This document shows, one piece after another, positions 31,664-40,190 of a stretch of 43,018 nt of DNA; positions within the stretch are counted from its first letter, which is position 1; each line of letters opens with the position of its first letter. Source of the DNA: Anaerolineales bacterium (lineage in GTDB: Bacteria > Chloroflexota > Anaerolineae > Anaerolineales > Villigracilaceae); assembly GCA_030680795.1 (NCBI GenBank), contig JAUXUL010000006.1, positions 1 through 43,018 of the forward strand. Reading direction: 5' to 3'. A program made the translations under genes and the position numbers. Under the pieces are notes generated by a model, which saw only the letters and a program-made list of their open reading frames with translations, ran no database searches and had not been told where the DNA came from.

Positions 31664-31789
31664 ATGTCCTACTTGAAAAGACTCTTCTCCCGCGAAAATC
31701 TCCTTGCTCTGCTATTCTGCCTGATCCTGATCGCGCTGGTCATCTTCACAGCAGACAGCAGCCCAACCTGGATCTATCAGGGTTATTAG
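31664..31789 (+). CDS. 41-aa single-helix microprotein ending in Tyr, DltX-like partner of the MBOAT
   Basis: MSYLKRLFSRENLLALLFCL is followed by ILIALVIFTADSSP and ends TWIYQGY-stop. The protein is one basic N-terminal segment, one membrane helix (about 14-29) and a short extracytoplasmic tail with aromatic residues ending in Tyr. DltX, the partner of the MBOAT DltB, has the same size, topology and an aromatic FIYNEF-type C-terminus. The frame ends 1 nt before the MBOAT start, strongly implying co-translation. It is too short for routine gene callers. Homology to DltX is inferred from architecture, not shown. Confidence 0.72.
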   Translation: MSYLKRLFSRENLLALLFCLILIALVIFTADSSPTWIYQGY

Positions 31790-31790
31790 C

Positions 31791-33230
31791 ATGGCGATCA
31801 CTCAGATCCTGATCGCTGCCGCTGCCGCTTTCTTTTGGGGGACGGTGATGCGTGAACGCGGCAGAGCCTGGTTCCTTTTAGCCGCAAGCGTCGTTGTCAT
31901 TTTCTGGCTGCAACCCGCCCTGCCCATGCGCGGCTTTGACTTTTGGATTCCAGTTGCAACCCTCATCATCACTATTTTCAGTTGGTACATCACAGCAAAT
32001 GAAGAAGCAAGGCGCGCAGGAAAAAACCGGTTCGTCATTGCGGTGGTCGCAGGCATCGTTCTATTATTAAACCTGACCCGCTACTTTCCTGTTACACAAA
32101 TCCTGACCGCTTCACGCCCACCGCAAATTGAAATATATTTCGCCATCCTTCTTGTTTCGGGATTGGCTTTTCTCATATTAACACGGCTGGCAAAATTCAA
32201 TGCGGCTTTACTATCCATCAGTGTCATTGCTCTCATCCTTATCTTTCTTGCGATCAAAATTCCAGCGCTGACCTATTGGGTCAGTTACGGGCTGCGCGTG
32301 CTAGTTGGGCAATCGCTCACTGAAGTAAAAGCCCTTGATTTTCGCTGGCTTGGTTTTTCCTACCTTGCATTCCGCATCATCCACACCATGCGAGACCGCC
32401 AAATGGGGCGCCTGCCCGCCATTGACCTCGGCGAATACATCACCTTTGTCATATTTTTCCCCGCATTCACGGCAGGTCCGATTGACCGCATTGAAAGATT
32501 CATTCAGGACCTGCGCCGTCCCTTGATTGCGCCTGGCAATGATGATCTGCTGATTGCAGGTCAACGCTTCCTGGTTGGCTTGTTCAAAAAATTCGTGGTT
32601 GCCGATGCACTGGCTTTGATCGCCTTGAACGACACGAACGCTCTACAAGTTAACGCGGCGGGCTGGGCATGGATATTGCTCTACGCCTACACCCTGCAGA
32701 TCTATTTTGATTTTAGCGGCTACACCGACATTGCGCTTGGGACTTCCCGCTTGCTGGGGATTCATTTACCTGAGAATTTTTCCTCCCCGTATCTAAAACC
32801 AAACCTGACCCAGTTTTGGAATAACTGGCACATGACCCTGACCCAATGGTTTCGCGCTTATTTCTTTAATCCGGTCACACGCTGGCTGCGCGCGCTACGC
32901 GTGTGGAAAAGGCCTTTGCCCATGCCAATCATGATTTTGCTGACTCAAATTGCCACCATGTTATTGATCGGTTTCTGGCACGGCGTGACGTGGAATTTTG
33001 CGTTCTGGGGCCTCTGGCATGGACTGGGCTTGTTCATCCACAACCGCTGGAATGACTTGACCCGCCTCCGCGCGGCGGCTTGGGCTGTGACGCCGCTGCG
33101 TCAAACCATATTAAATGTAAGCGGCGCATTGCTCACCTTCCATTTTGTAGCGCTTGGCTGGGTGTTCTTTGCGCTATCTTCGCCTATGACTTCATGGCAG
33201 GTGATATTGAAATTATTTGGAGTCCGTTAA
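31791..33230 (+). CDS. MBOAT-family membrane O-acyltransferase (DltB/AlgI-like)
   Basis: This 479-residue protein has about eleven or more membrane helices. YFDFSGYTDIALG, FWNNWHMTLTQWFRAYFF and LIGFWHGVTWNFAFWGLWHG are the MBOAT core; H397 (FWHG) is the expected catalytic His and H410 (LWHG) lies nearby. DltB/AlgI proteins move acyl groups across the membrane to an extracellular acceptor. Neighbouring microprotein, SGNH proteins, acyl carrier protein and AMP ligase supply the rest of such a pathway. Confidence 0.93.
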   Translation: MAITQILIAAAAAFFWGTVMRERGRAWFLLAASVVVIFWLQPALPMRGFDFWIPVATLIITIFSWYITANEEARRAGKNRFVIAVVAGIVLLLNLTRYFPVTQILTASRPPQIEIYFAILLVSGLAFLILTRLAKFNAALLSISVIALILIFLAIKIPALTYWVSYGLRVLVGQSLTEVKALDFRWLGFSYLAFRIIHTMRDRQMGRLPAIDLGEYITFVIFFPAFTAGPIDRIERFIQDLRRPLIAPGNDDLLIAGQRFLVGLFKKFVVADALALIALNDTNALQVNAAGWAWILLYAYTLQIYFDFSGYTDIALGTSRLLGIHLPENFSSPYLKPNLTQFWNNWHMTLTQWFRAYFFNPVTRWLRALRVWKRPLPMPIMILLTQIATMLLIGFWHGVTWNFAFWGLWHGLGLFIHNRWNDLTRLRAAAWAVTPLRQTILNVSGALLTFHFVALGWVFFALSSPMTSWQVILKLFGVR

Positions 33231-33265
33231 TACCAGGTGACTGTCACCTTTGTTATCGACCAATT

Positions 33266-34372
33266 ATGAATCAAATAATCAAACCTCTCAACGTTCTAAT
33301 AAAAGGCTTATCCCTTTTCATCATCCTCAACTTCCTGTTTGCAGCGTGGCAGCCGAGGCTGGAACGCATATCCGCATACAACGTCGTCTTTCCTGGGCGG
33401 GAGCGATTGCCGTTTGGAGAAAAATCCGCGCAGGCTTACAACCTGAGTCTCTTTGATTTGGATGCCATGTTCGCCTCGCATGTAATTCACAGGGAAGTGA
33501 AGGCCGATGATGAATTCCGCGTCATCTTAATTGGGGATTCTTCTGTTTGGGGGACGTTGCTCAAACCAGAAGAAACGCTGGCAGGACAATTGAACGTAGC
33601 AAATCTTTCGGCATGTGGAAAAAAAGTGCGCGCCTATAATTTGGGGTATCCCACCATTTCGTTGACAAAGGATGTCATGCTCCTGTCTTTTGGAATGGAA
33701 TACGACCCCGACCTGATACTATGGATGACAACACTGGAAGCCTTCCCCATCGAGAAGCAAACTGCTTCGCCGGTAGTCGCCAAAAACGAGGAAACTCTCC
33801 ATCGTCTGGGGGGCAGGTACGGGCTTGAGGTTGAAGCGGATAATCCTGGTCTCATCCAAAAATCATTTTGGAAGAATACAATCATCGGGGATCAGCGCGC
33901 GCTTGCGGATATTATCCGCCTGCAATTATATGGCGTCATGTGGGCGGCTACCGGTGTTGACCAGATCTATCCATCTGATTATGTGCCCGCTCAAATTGAT
34001 CTTGCAGCCGATGAAAAATTTCATGAAGCAGAACCGCCTGTGCTTGACATGAAGTCACTGGCATTGAACGCGCTTGAAACGGGTGTTCGCGTGGCAGCCG
34101 AAACAGCGCTGATGATCGTCAATGAGCCGATCCTGATCAGTTCGGGCGCGAACAGCAACATCCGCTATAATTTCTTTTACCCGCGCTGGGCCTATGATCA
34201 GTACCGCGGGATGATGTCTGCGCTGAGTGAGCAGAACAACTGGAATTATGTTGATCTGTGGGACGCAATACCTGCGGATGAATTTACAAACAGCGCAATT
34301 CATCTGACACCTGAAGGTGAAGCATTGTTGGCGGAAAATCTTGTTCCGTTGATTGTGGAGATGTGTAAATAA
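33266..34372 (+). CDS. membrane-anchored SGNH/GDSL-like protein (DltD/AlgJ-type role)
   Basis: This 368-residue protein has an N-terminal membrane anchor (LIKGLSLFIILNFLFAAW). VILIGDSSVWGTLLKPEETL (S92) is SGNH block I, YDPDLILWMTTLEAFP follows, and NSAIHLTPEGEALLAENLVP carries the block V His (H346). The start at 33266 is chosen because upstream codons overlap the MBOAT gene. A GGTGACTGTCACC palindrome precedes it. By context it would complete acyl transfer to an envelope polymer. Confidence 0.85.
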   Translation: MNQIIKPLNVLIKGLSLFIILNFLFAAWQPRLERISAYNVVFPGRERLPFGEKSAQAYNLSLFDLDAMFASHVIHREVKADDEFRVILIGDSSVWGTLLKPEETLAGQLNVANLSACGKKVRAYNLGYPTISLTKDVMLLSFGMEYDPDLILWMTTLEAFPIEKQTASPVVAKNEETLHRLGGRYGLEVEADNPGLIQKSFWKNTIIGDQRALADIIRLQLYGVMWAATGVDQIYPSDYVPAQIDLAADEKFHEAEPPVLDMKSLALNALETGVRVAAETALMIVNEPILISSGANSNIRYNFFYPRWAYDQYRGMMSALSEQNNWNYVDLWDAIPADEFTNSAIHLTPEGEALLAENLVPLIVEMCK

Positions 34373-34453
34373 TTATGTCGTTGCGAGCCGCCGCTCTTGC
34401 ACTTCGGCGGCGACACTTGCGCCGTTAATTGTGGAGATGTGCAAATAATCATG
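34346..34453. repeat. repeat bracketed by a 32-bp duplication of the SGNH gene's 3' end
   Basis: 34346-34377 (gene end with stop, plus ATAATTATG) is repeated at 34422-34453 with 3 mismatches. Between them is a 44-bp TCGTTGCGAG...CACTTGCG element with a GCCGCC/GGCGGC hairpin. This is the same architecture as at the end of the mutase gene. Confidence 0.9.
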
Positions 34454-34476
34454 ACATATAAACAACAGGAGTTTGA

Positions 34477-35418
34477 ATGTTTAAGATTCGAACCGTTTTT
34501 CTATTTTTGATCATCACTAGCTTAACCGCTTGTGCGGGCGCGACGGAGGCTTCACAGCCTGAAGTTGAAGTCACCTCGCCGGGTACGGTGGTTGAGATCA
34601 CAGATACTGCGAGCGAAGCGCCAGAATTGACGGAAGCCCCAACCGCCGCGCCGCGCCCAACCCTGGCAGCGGATGAATGGAAGACTCTTCCAATCGTCCC
34701 GACGATCAGCGACATGGCGCGAGCCATCTATCAGCGCGGACTTGAAATGGGAAACGATCCAAATGCTTTTTCCAAAGTTGGTGACTGCCAGACCAGCACG
34801 GACTTCTTCCTTGTGGATTTTGATTACCCGGATAGATATGGACTGGGCGAAGAATATGCTGGCCTGCAAGCCGTCATTGATTATTACAAAGGTTCTTTTT
34901 CACGCCAAAGCCTGGCTGTCAAAGATGGATTTAATGTAGCGGCTGTGCTTTCTCCCCTGCGGGCTGACCCTAAAAAATGCGAGAAGGGCGAGAGTCCGCT
35001 AGCCTGTGAATATCGCACGCACAAACCCAGCGTGGCAATAATCAGCATGGAGACCAATTTCAACCAGCGTTCTGCCGATGATTACGGCAAGTACTTGCGC
35101 CAGATCGTGGAATACACCATATCACAGGGCATTGTGCCTGTGCTCGCCACCAAAGCGGACAACTCAGAAGGAGATTACAGCATCAATGCCGAAATCGCAA
35201 AGATCGCCAACGAATATGACATCCCCTTGTGGAATTTCTGGGCTGCGGTTGATCCGCTGCCAAATAACGGATTCGATATGGAATGGAATGACGGATTCCA
35301 TTTGTCTTTCAGCCGCAACTTCTTTGACAAGCCGAAAAATATGCTAAACGCATGGCCTTGGCGCAATCTCACTGCTTTACAGACGCTTGAGGCAGTACGA
35401 AAGGGTGTGAGTGAATAA
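34477..35418 (+). CDS. lipoprotein with SGNH-hydrolase-like domain, Cys at the nucleophile position
   Basis: This 313-residue protein has a signal peptide with lipobox LTAC (C19), then a Glu/Thr/Pro-rich linker (about 25-65), then an SGNH-like domain. The block I equivalent is SKVGDCQTS, with C104 where Ser is usual. IISMETNFN resembles block III, and WNDGFHLSF gives D272 and H275 as the catalytic dyad. It is expected at the outer face of the membrane, next to the first SGNH protein. AGGAG precedes the start. Confidence 0.75.
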   Translation: MFKIRTVFLFLIITSLTACAGATEASQPEVEVTSPGTVVEITDTASEAPELTEAPTAAPRPTLAADEWKTLPIVPTISDMARAIYQRGLEMGNDPNAFSKVGDCQTSTDFFLVDFDYPDRYGLGEEYAGLQAVIDYYKGSFSRQSLAVKDGFNVAAVLSPLRADPKKCEKGESPLACEYRTHKPSVAIISMETNFNQRSADDYGKYLRQIVEYTISQGIVPVLATKADNSEGDYSINAEIAKIANEYDIPLWNFWAAVDPLPNNGFDMEWNDGFHLSFSRNFFDKPKNMLNAWPWRNLTALQTLEAVRKGVSE

Positions 35419-35425
35419 ATTAAAA

Positions 35426-35533
35426 ATGTCGTTGCGAGGAGGGCGATTTTCCTGACGAAGCAATCTCCAAATCACAAGGAGATTGCTTCGGGCCGCGAAA
35501 ACATGCGGAACAAGAACGCCCTCGCAACGACAT
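35426..35533. repeat. ATGTCGTTGCGAG...CTCGCAACGACAT MITE-like repeat, copy 1
   Basis: Terminal inverted repeats of 13 bp enclose GAAGCAATCTCC and its complement GGAGATTGCTTCG. It lies between the lipoprotein and the acyl carrier gene. The second full copy lies at 37625-37733, and a short relative at 34378-34421. Confidence 0.9.
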
Positions 35534-35558
35534 TACTAACAAAAAAGGAAATCATCAC

Positions 35559-35804
35559 ATGACTGAAAATATTACACCTGCTCTTGCAAAATTTATTGCA
35601 GAAAAAATATTAAAACAGGCGAATAAAGTTATCAAACCCGATGAAGCCCTGATCTCCAGCGGCTTGATCGATTCTTTCAGCCTGATGGATCTGGCTTTAT
35701 TTGTTGAAGACACATTCCACGTCCGCATTGAAGATACGGAATTAAACGCTCAATCTTTTGACAACCTGAACCAGCTTTCCGAGCTGATCGCCTTCCGCCG
35801 GTAA
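35559..35804 (+). CDS. acyl carrier protein (DltC-like role)
   Basis: This 81-residue four-helix carrier domain has the phosphopantetheine serine S39 in SSGLIDSFSLMDLALFVEDT. AAGGAAA precedes the ATG. It is followed by the AMP ligase gene, which should load it. It differs from the fatty-acid synthase ACP type (DSLD/DSLE motif) and is closer to stand-alone carriers of secondary pathways. Confidence 0.92.
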   Translation: MTENITPALAKFIAEKILKQANKVIKPDEALISSGLIDSFSLMDLALFVEDTFHVRIEDTELNAQSFDNLNQLSELIAFRR

Positions 35805-35811
35805 ATAATTG

Positions 35812-35880
35812 ATCCGCAGATGCCGCAGAGAGAACAGATTGTTCAAGAAAAAATCCGTGTCACCTGCTAAATCTGCGGAT
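35812..35880. repeat. inverted repeat ATCCGCAGAT/ATCTGCGGAT
   Basis: A perfect 10-bp inverted pair (35812-35821, 35871-35880) encloses about 50 nt between the carrier and ligase genes, ending 8 nt before the ligase start. Confidence 0.75.
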
Positions 35881-35888
35881 AAAAGTTA

Positions 35889-37568
35889 ATGTCCACCTTT
35901 TCAAACCTGCTGCAACGCTCGTTTTTGGAAGTCCCTGAAAAGATCAGCATTGTTTTACAAAACGCCGGTCGAGCGGATACGCCCATCAATTATCGTCAGT
36001 TGATCCTGGGCGCAAATCGCTACGCACGAAGTCTCGCCCGCGAAGAGATAAAAGCGGGCGAGGTGGTGCTGCTCATTCTCCAACACGGAGAAGATCTGGC
36101 ATTCTCTTTTTTCGGCGCAGTTTTACATGGCGCGATTCCAGCCATCATGCCCTTTCTGACTGAGAAGCTCTCACCCGAAAAATATCGCGCCGATCTGGCT
36201 GCTCTCATTTCAATTACAAAACCAACAGCCATCATCACTTCCCCTGAATTTGAAGACGAAGCCCGCTCAGCGCTCATGCCTGGTGGCTCAGTGCGAAAAG
36301 TGATATTGACAAACAAGATTGAACCAGAGGCAATTCCCGATTTCAATTCATTGAATGGAATGAAAGCCTCGCCTGAAGATATTGTCCTTTTACAACATTC
36401 ATCAGGCACAACGGGTCTGCAAAAAGGCGTAGCTCTTTCACACCGTGCGGTACTCAATCAACTCGAAGCATACAGCAAAGCCATCCATCTTGATCCTAAA
36501 AAAGATGTCATCGTCTCATGGCTTCCGCTGTATCACGACATGGGGTTGATCGCCTGCTTCTTACTGCCTGTGCTCATGCGCGTTACCTTGGTTGAGATGT
36601 CGCCCTTCGATTGGGTGCGCGCGCCTTATCGCCTGCTGCAATCCGTTTCGCAATACAAAGGCACGCTCACATGGCTTCCAAATTTTGCGTTCAACTTTTG
36701 CGCCAACAAAATCCGCGAACGCAATCTCGAGGGCGTGGATCTTTCATCCTGGCGCGCGATCATCAATTGCTCCGAACCTGTCCATGCAGAGAGCCATCAA
36801 TTATTTGCAGAAAAATTTTCGGCCTTCGGTCTTCGTCCGCAGGCATTGCAAACCTGCTACGCCATGGCGGAAAATGTCTTCGCTGTAACCCAAAGCCGGT
36901 TGGATCAGTCACCAATTGTGGATGAGATTGACCGCGAAGTCTTCATGACTCAACGCCTCGCGACTCCGCCGGTAACTGGTCGCCCGGCGATGAAGATGAT
37001 GTCATCCGGGCATTCCCTTGCCAACATGAAAATCCGCATCGTGGACGAAAATGGGCAAGACCTGCCAGAGCGCGTGGTGGGTGAAATAAAAATGCAAAGC
37101 GATTGCATGTTGACCGAATATTACAACCGCGCCGATGCCAGCGCAGCAGCCATAAAAAATGGCTGGTATCTGACCGGTGATTACGGTTACACCGCCAATG
37201 GAGAACTTTATGTCTCCGGGCGCAAAAAGGATATGATCATCGTCGGCGGAAAAAACATCTATCCTCAGGATTTGGAAGCCCTGGCAAGCGAAGTGCGTGG
37301 TGTGCACCCGGGGCGAACGGTTGCATTTGGCATGTATGATGAAGAGGCAGGCACGGAGGAAGTTGTCATCATCACCGAGGCAGATAGCGAAGAACCCTCC
37401 GAGCACGAACTCATCGCGGACGCGATCCGCAAGCATGTCACGAAAAGTTCCGCCATAGCGCTGCGGCACGTCAAGGTGGTTGGAGAAAAATGGATCGTAA
37501 AAACCTCCAGTGGAAAGACGGCGCGTTCGGCAAATAAAGAAAAATTTATCAGGGAGCTTGAATCTTAA
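35889..37568 (+). CDS. fatty-acyl-AMP-ligase-like adenylate-forming enzyme
   Basis: This 559-residue ANL-superfamily enzyme has the P-loop SSGTTGLQKGVALSHRAVL (from residue 171), VSWLPLYHDMGLIACFLLPV and SSWRAIINCSEPVHAES. It also has GWYLTGDYGYTANGELYVSG, RKKDMIIVGGKNIYPQDLE and the catalytic C-terminal lysine K543 in KTSSGKTARS. The LPLYHDMGL and NCSEPV...FGLRPQALQTCYAMAE patterns are closer to fatty-acyl-AMP ligases than to DltA. It should activate an acyl group and load the adjacent carrier protein. Confidence 0.88.
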   Translation: MSTFSNLLQRSFLEVPEKISIVLQNAGRADTPINYRQLILGANRYARSLAREEIKAGEVVLLILQHGEDLAFSFFGAVLHGAIPAIMPFLTEKLSPEKYRADLAALISITKPTAIITSPEFEDEARSALMPGGSVRKVILTNKIEPEAIPDFNSLNGMKASPEDIVLLQHSSGTTGLQKGVALSHRAVLNQLEAYSKAIHLDPKKDVIVSWLPLYHDMGLIACFLLPVLMRVTLVEMSPFDWVRAPYRLLQSVSQYKGTLTWLPNFAFNFCANKIRERNLEGVDLSSWRAIINCSEPVHAESHQLFAEKFSAFGLRPQALQTCYAMAENVFAVTQSRLDQSPIVDEIDREVFMTQRLATPPVTGRPAMKMMSSGHSLANMKIRIVDENGQDLPERVVGEIKMQSDCMLTEYYNRADASAAAIKNGWYLTGDYGYTANGELYVSGRKKDMIIVGGKNIYPQDLEALASEVRGVHPGRTVAFGMYDEEAGTEEVVIITEADSEEPSEHELIADAIRKHVTKSSAIALRHVKVVGEKWIVKTSSGKTARSANKEKFIRELES

Positions 37569-37624
37569 TCCTGTTATACATCATGTGATTACTGAGTATT
37601 GAATTAATAACTTTCGCATAATGC

Positions 37625-37733
37625 ATGTCGTTGCGAGCGCACTTTGCGAAGCAATCCGCTTTTTTGAGCAATTTTACAGCAAATTAACCATGAGATTGCT
37701 TCGTCGGGAAGAACACCCTCCTCGCAACGACAT
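37625..37733. repeat. ATGTCGTTGCGAG...CTCGCAACGACAT MITE-like repeat, copy 2
   Basis: Same 13-bp terminal inverted repeats and internal GAAGCAATC/GATTGCTTC pair as at 35426-35533. It lies behind the ligase gene. Confidence 0.9.
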
Positions 37734-37811
37734 GATCAGAATCGCTCTCGAAACAGGGATGTAGTTTCGTTTTCCGTAGTATATTTTCCGCTTCAAAGGA
37801 AATGATCATTC

Positions 37812-37925
37812 ATGGCATTGATTAGTTTAAAGGATGTGAGCCTCGGCTTTGGCGGACTACGATTATTTGAAGAGATCAACTTGCAGATCGAGCAGGGTAA
37901 ATGGGTGGGACTGGTCCGCGCGTAG
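37812..37925 (+). pseudogene. ABC-F ATPase, N-terminal stub
   Basis: MALISLKDVSLGFGGLRLFE EINLQIEQGKWVGLVRA is followed by a stop exactly where Walker A (GRNGxGKST) should begin. This is the characteristic start of ABC-F proteins (Uup/EttA/Sav type). An AAAGGAAA site precedes it. The other 500 or more codons are missing, so it is a truncated remnant. The region to 38144 has no further gene. Confidence 0.82.
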
Positions 37926-38144
37926 AGGCTGAGGCAGTCCGTACTTTTTCATGACAAATGTCACGTGACATAGGGGTGTGGAATTTTGTATATTTAGTAA
38001 TAAAGGATTAGGCAGCGAGGAATCAATAAGGCATTAGGCCGCCAAATTGGAGGTAAACACCTGGTGGGCACTTTGTGAGATAATGTTTGATAACGAATAC
38101 TGAATCTATCTACTGAAAAATTTTCAAATGGGAGGGCGTCCGTC

Positions 38145-40190
38145 ATGAAAAAAGGCTTGAAGTCCTGCTTGATCGTTGTACCTGTGTTGGTCGGGCTTTG
38201 TATCGTTGGGGCGGCTGTCATGTTTTTCTCCAACCTATGCCCGCCTCAAGGTCCTTGGCCGATGCCGCCTTGGTGTCATGGATCTGGCATAGCCCTTCTT
38301 CCTGGCATCCCGACGATACAGACGGTTCCAGTGAATCCGGCATCAACGGAAACCGTTAAGCAATTCATCCCTTCGCAAGTGGATATATATAGTCGAGTCT
38401 ACTTTAATGATCCCCAAGATTGGATCATGAATGGCAACATATTTGCTTTCGGTCCGATCGTAGGGACCAATATTAACTGGATCCACGAGCTGCAAAGTCA
38501 TGGAGCAAAAGCTTTTTCAAATATCTCCACCTGGAACTCACTGATGGCGAAAACGCTTGAAGATCTACCGCCAGAATTGAAGGACTCAGTTCTGATTGGT
38601 TTTGATGGGGAACCGTTATATCAACAAGAAATTTTGTTTATGAATATCCTCGACCCAGCCTACCAGAACTGGATCAAAAGTGGCATCGAAGCTGCTATCG
38701 ATGGCGGAACGGACGGCATTTCCATTGATGAACACCAGGGCACAGTGCAAGCCGTCTGGTCCGGAGAGGGTCCGTGTGATAAATACTCCTTGAACGGTTT
38801 TAGAGACTATCTCAAGGGCAAATACACCGAGGTCGAATTGAAGAGCAAGGGTGTGGATCAGGTCGATACTTTTAATTACTGCCAGTACATTATCGAGCAT
38901 AACTACAGGGCGCAGTATAAAGATGACCGGAGCAAAGTTCCATTTGTAGACGATTACATCCACTTCCTTTATGCGGCGTCCGACGCCACACTGCAAGACC
39001 TGCTTGAGCATGCCCGCCAGTATGCCAGCCAAAAAGGGAGAACCCTGGTTTTCGGAGCCAACTTTGCACCGCTTGAACGCTTGGATGAAGCCAAGATTTT
39101 TGACCAGTTAGACTTGTTCATCTTCGAGCACGACTGGTTCCCAACGTGGAGAAACGACCAGGGTTATTACAAGTTCCCAGCTGGGTCCCCGGTCAGTCCC
39201 GATATGAAATATGCAGCCGGAAGGGGCAAGGCTGCAGCTGCCATGTACGTTATCGCAGACGGCAAGGAATTAGAGGCGCAAGGGACTCAAGCCGGAACCC
39301 TCATGATCAACCATCAGTTTGCTGAATCTTATGCAAACCGCGGATATTACATGTATTTTGACCTCGAAAATTTCCTGGGTCTGAATTTCATGGCTGACCG
39401 GACCATGATGGTTCCTTATTATGAATTCATCCGCAAATATCCCGAGGCGTTCACGGATTTGAACCAGAAGAACAGCCTGGCGGTTGTCTTACCACCTCAT
39501 ATGAACACTTCAAACACTTATCAAAAAGAATGGGCTTTTGCAGTATCCGCCTCACTTTCAGAAGGCAACCTTCAACATGATTTTATCGACCTGGAAAAGA
39601 TCAATGATTATAAAATCGTAGTTGCGAATGGGAATGCCTGGTCGGATGATGAAGTAGATAGGCTGCTTACCTTTGTGAAAAATGGCGGAACTGTCATTGC
39701 CTACGACAGCCGCTTTGCCAGCCAGGATGAAAATTACCAAAACAAGTCCAGGTCGCAGCTAAACGGCCTGAAAACTAATGGTACCCATACCTTGGGCACA
39801 GGCAAATTCATCTTTTTCAACGAGGATATGGGCTGGCAACTCTGGGCTTATCAAAAGCCAGCTGAAAAAGCAAAATTGGTGGATGCAGTCGGACAATTCA
39901 CAAAAGCAGATATTGCACCTGAAATGGTTCAGGTAATTCCATACACCGTCGGGGAAATCCTGGTAGCGCATATTCTGAATTACGATTTCCAGAACCAGAA
40001 GTTTTCAGAAAAGAAAGATTTCCAGGTCCAGATTCATATTCCGGATGGGTTTTCAACCGATGGAAAGACCTTGATAATCGTCTCCCCGGAATTTGATGGC
40101 GAAAAGGTCATTGAATTTCAAAAGTCGGAGAATGTAATCTCCTTTACGGTGCCAACCCTGCAGATCTGGGACGTAGGGATCCTGAAATAA
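38145..40190 (+). CDS. membrane-anchored glycosidase-like protein (TIM barrel plus GATase-like domain)
   Basis: This 681-residue protein has an N-terminal anchor (SCLIVVPVLVGLCIVGAAVM), then a Pro-rich linker. The putative barrel runs about 75-430: FDGEPLYQQ, LDPAYQNWIKSGIEAAIDGG, TDGISIDEHQGT, LVFGANFAPL, LDLFIFEHDWFP. IDEH and FEHD supply candidate acidic catalytic residues. A Rossmann-like segment (SLAVVLPPHMNTS, IVVANGNAWSDDEVDRLLTF, GTVIAYDSRF) resembles the beta-galactosidase trimerisation domain of GH42, and a small beta-sandwich ends the protein. Family assignment is tentative. GGGAGGG precedes the start. Confidence 0.65.
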   Translation: MKKGLKSCLIVVPVLVGLCIVGAAVMFFSNLCPPQGPWPMPPWCHGSGIALLPGIPTIQTVPVNPASTETVKQFIPSQVDIYSRVYFNDPQDWIMNGNIFAFGPIVGTNINWIHELQSHGAKAFSNISTWNSLMAKTLEDLPPELKDSVLIGFDGEPLYQQEILFMNILDPAYQNWIKSGIEAAIDGGTDGISIDEHQGTVQAVWSGEGPCDKYSLNGFRDYLKGKYTEVELKSKGVDQVDTFNYCQYIIEHNYRAQYKDDRSKVPFVDDYIHFLYAASDATLQDLLEHARQYASQKGRTLVFGANFAPLERLDEAKIFDQLDLFIFEHDWFPTWRNDQGYYKFPAGSPVSPDMKYAAGRGKAAAAMYVIADGKELEAQGTQAGTLMINHQFAESYANRGYYMYFDLENFLGLNFMADRTMMVPYYEFIRKYPEAFTDLNQKNSLAVVLPPHMNTSNTYQKEWAFAVSASLSEGNLQHDFIDLEKINDYKIVVANGNAWSDDEVDRLLTFVKNGGTVIAYDSRFASQDENYQNKSRSQLNGLKTNGTHTLGTGKFIFFNEDMGWQLWAYQKPAEKAKLVDAVGQFTKADIAPEMVQVIPYTVGEILVAHILNYDFQNQKFSEKKDFQVQIHIPDGFSTDGKTLIIVSPEFDGEKVIEFQKSENVISFTVPTLQIWDVGILK

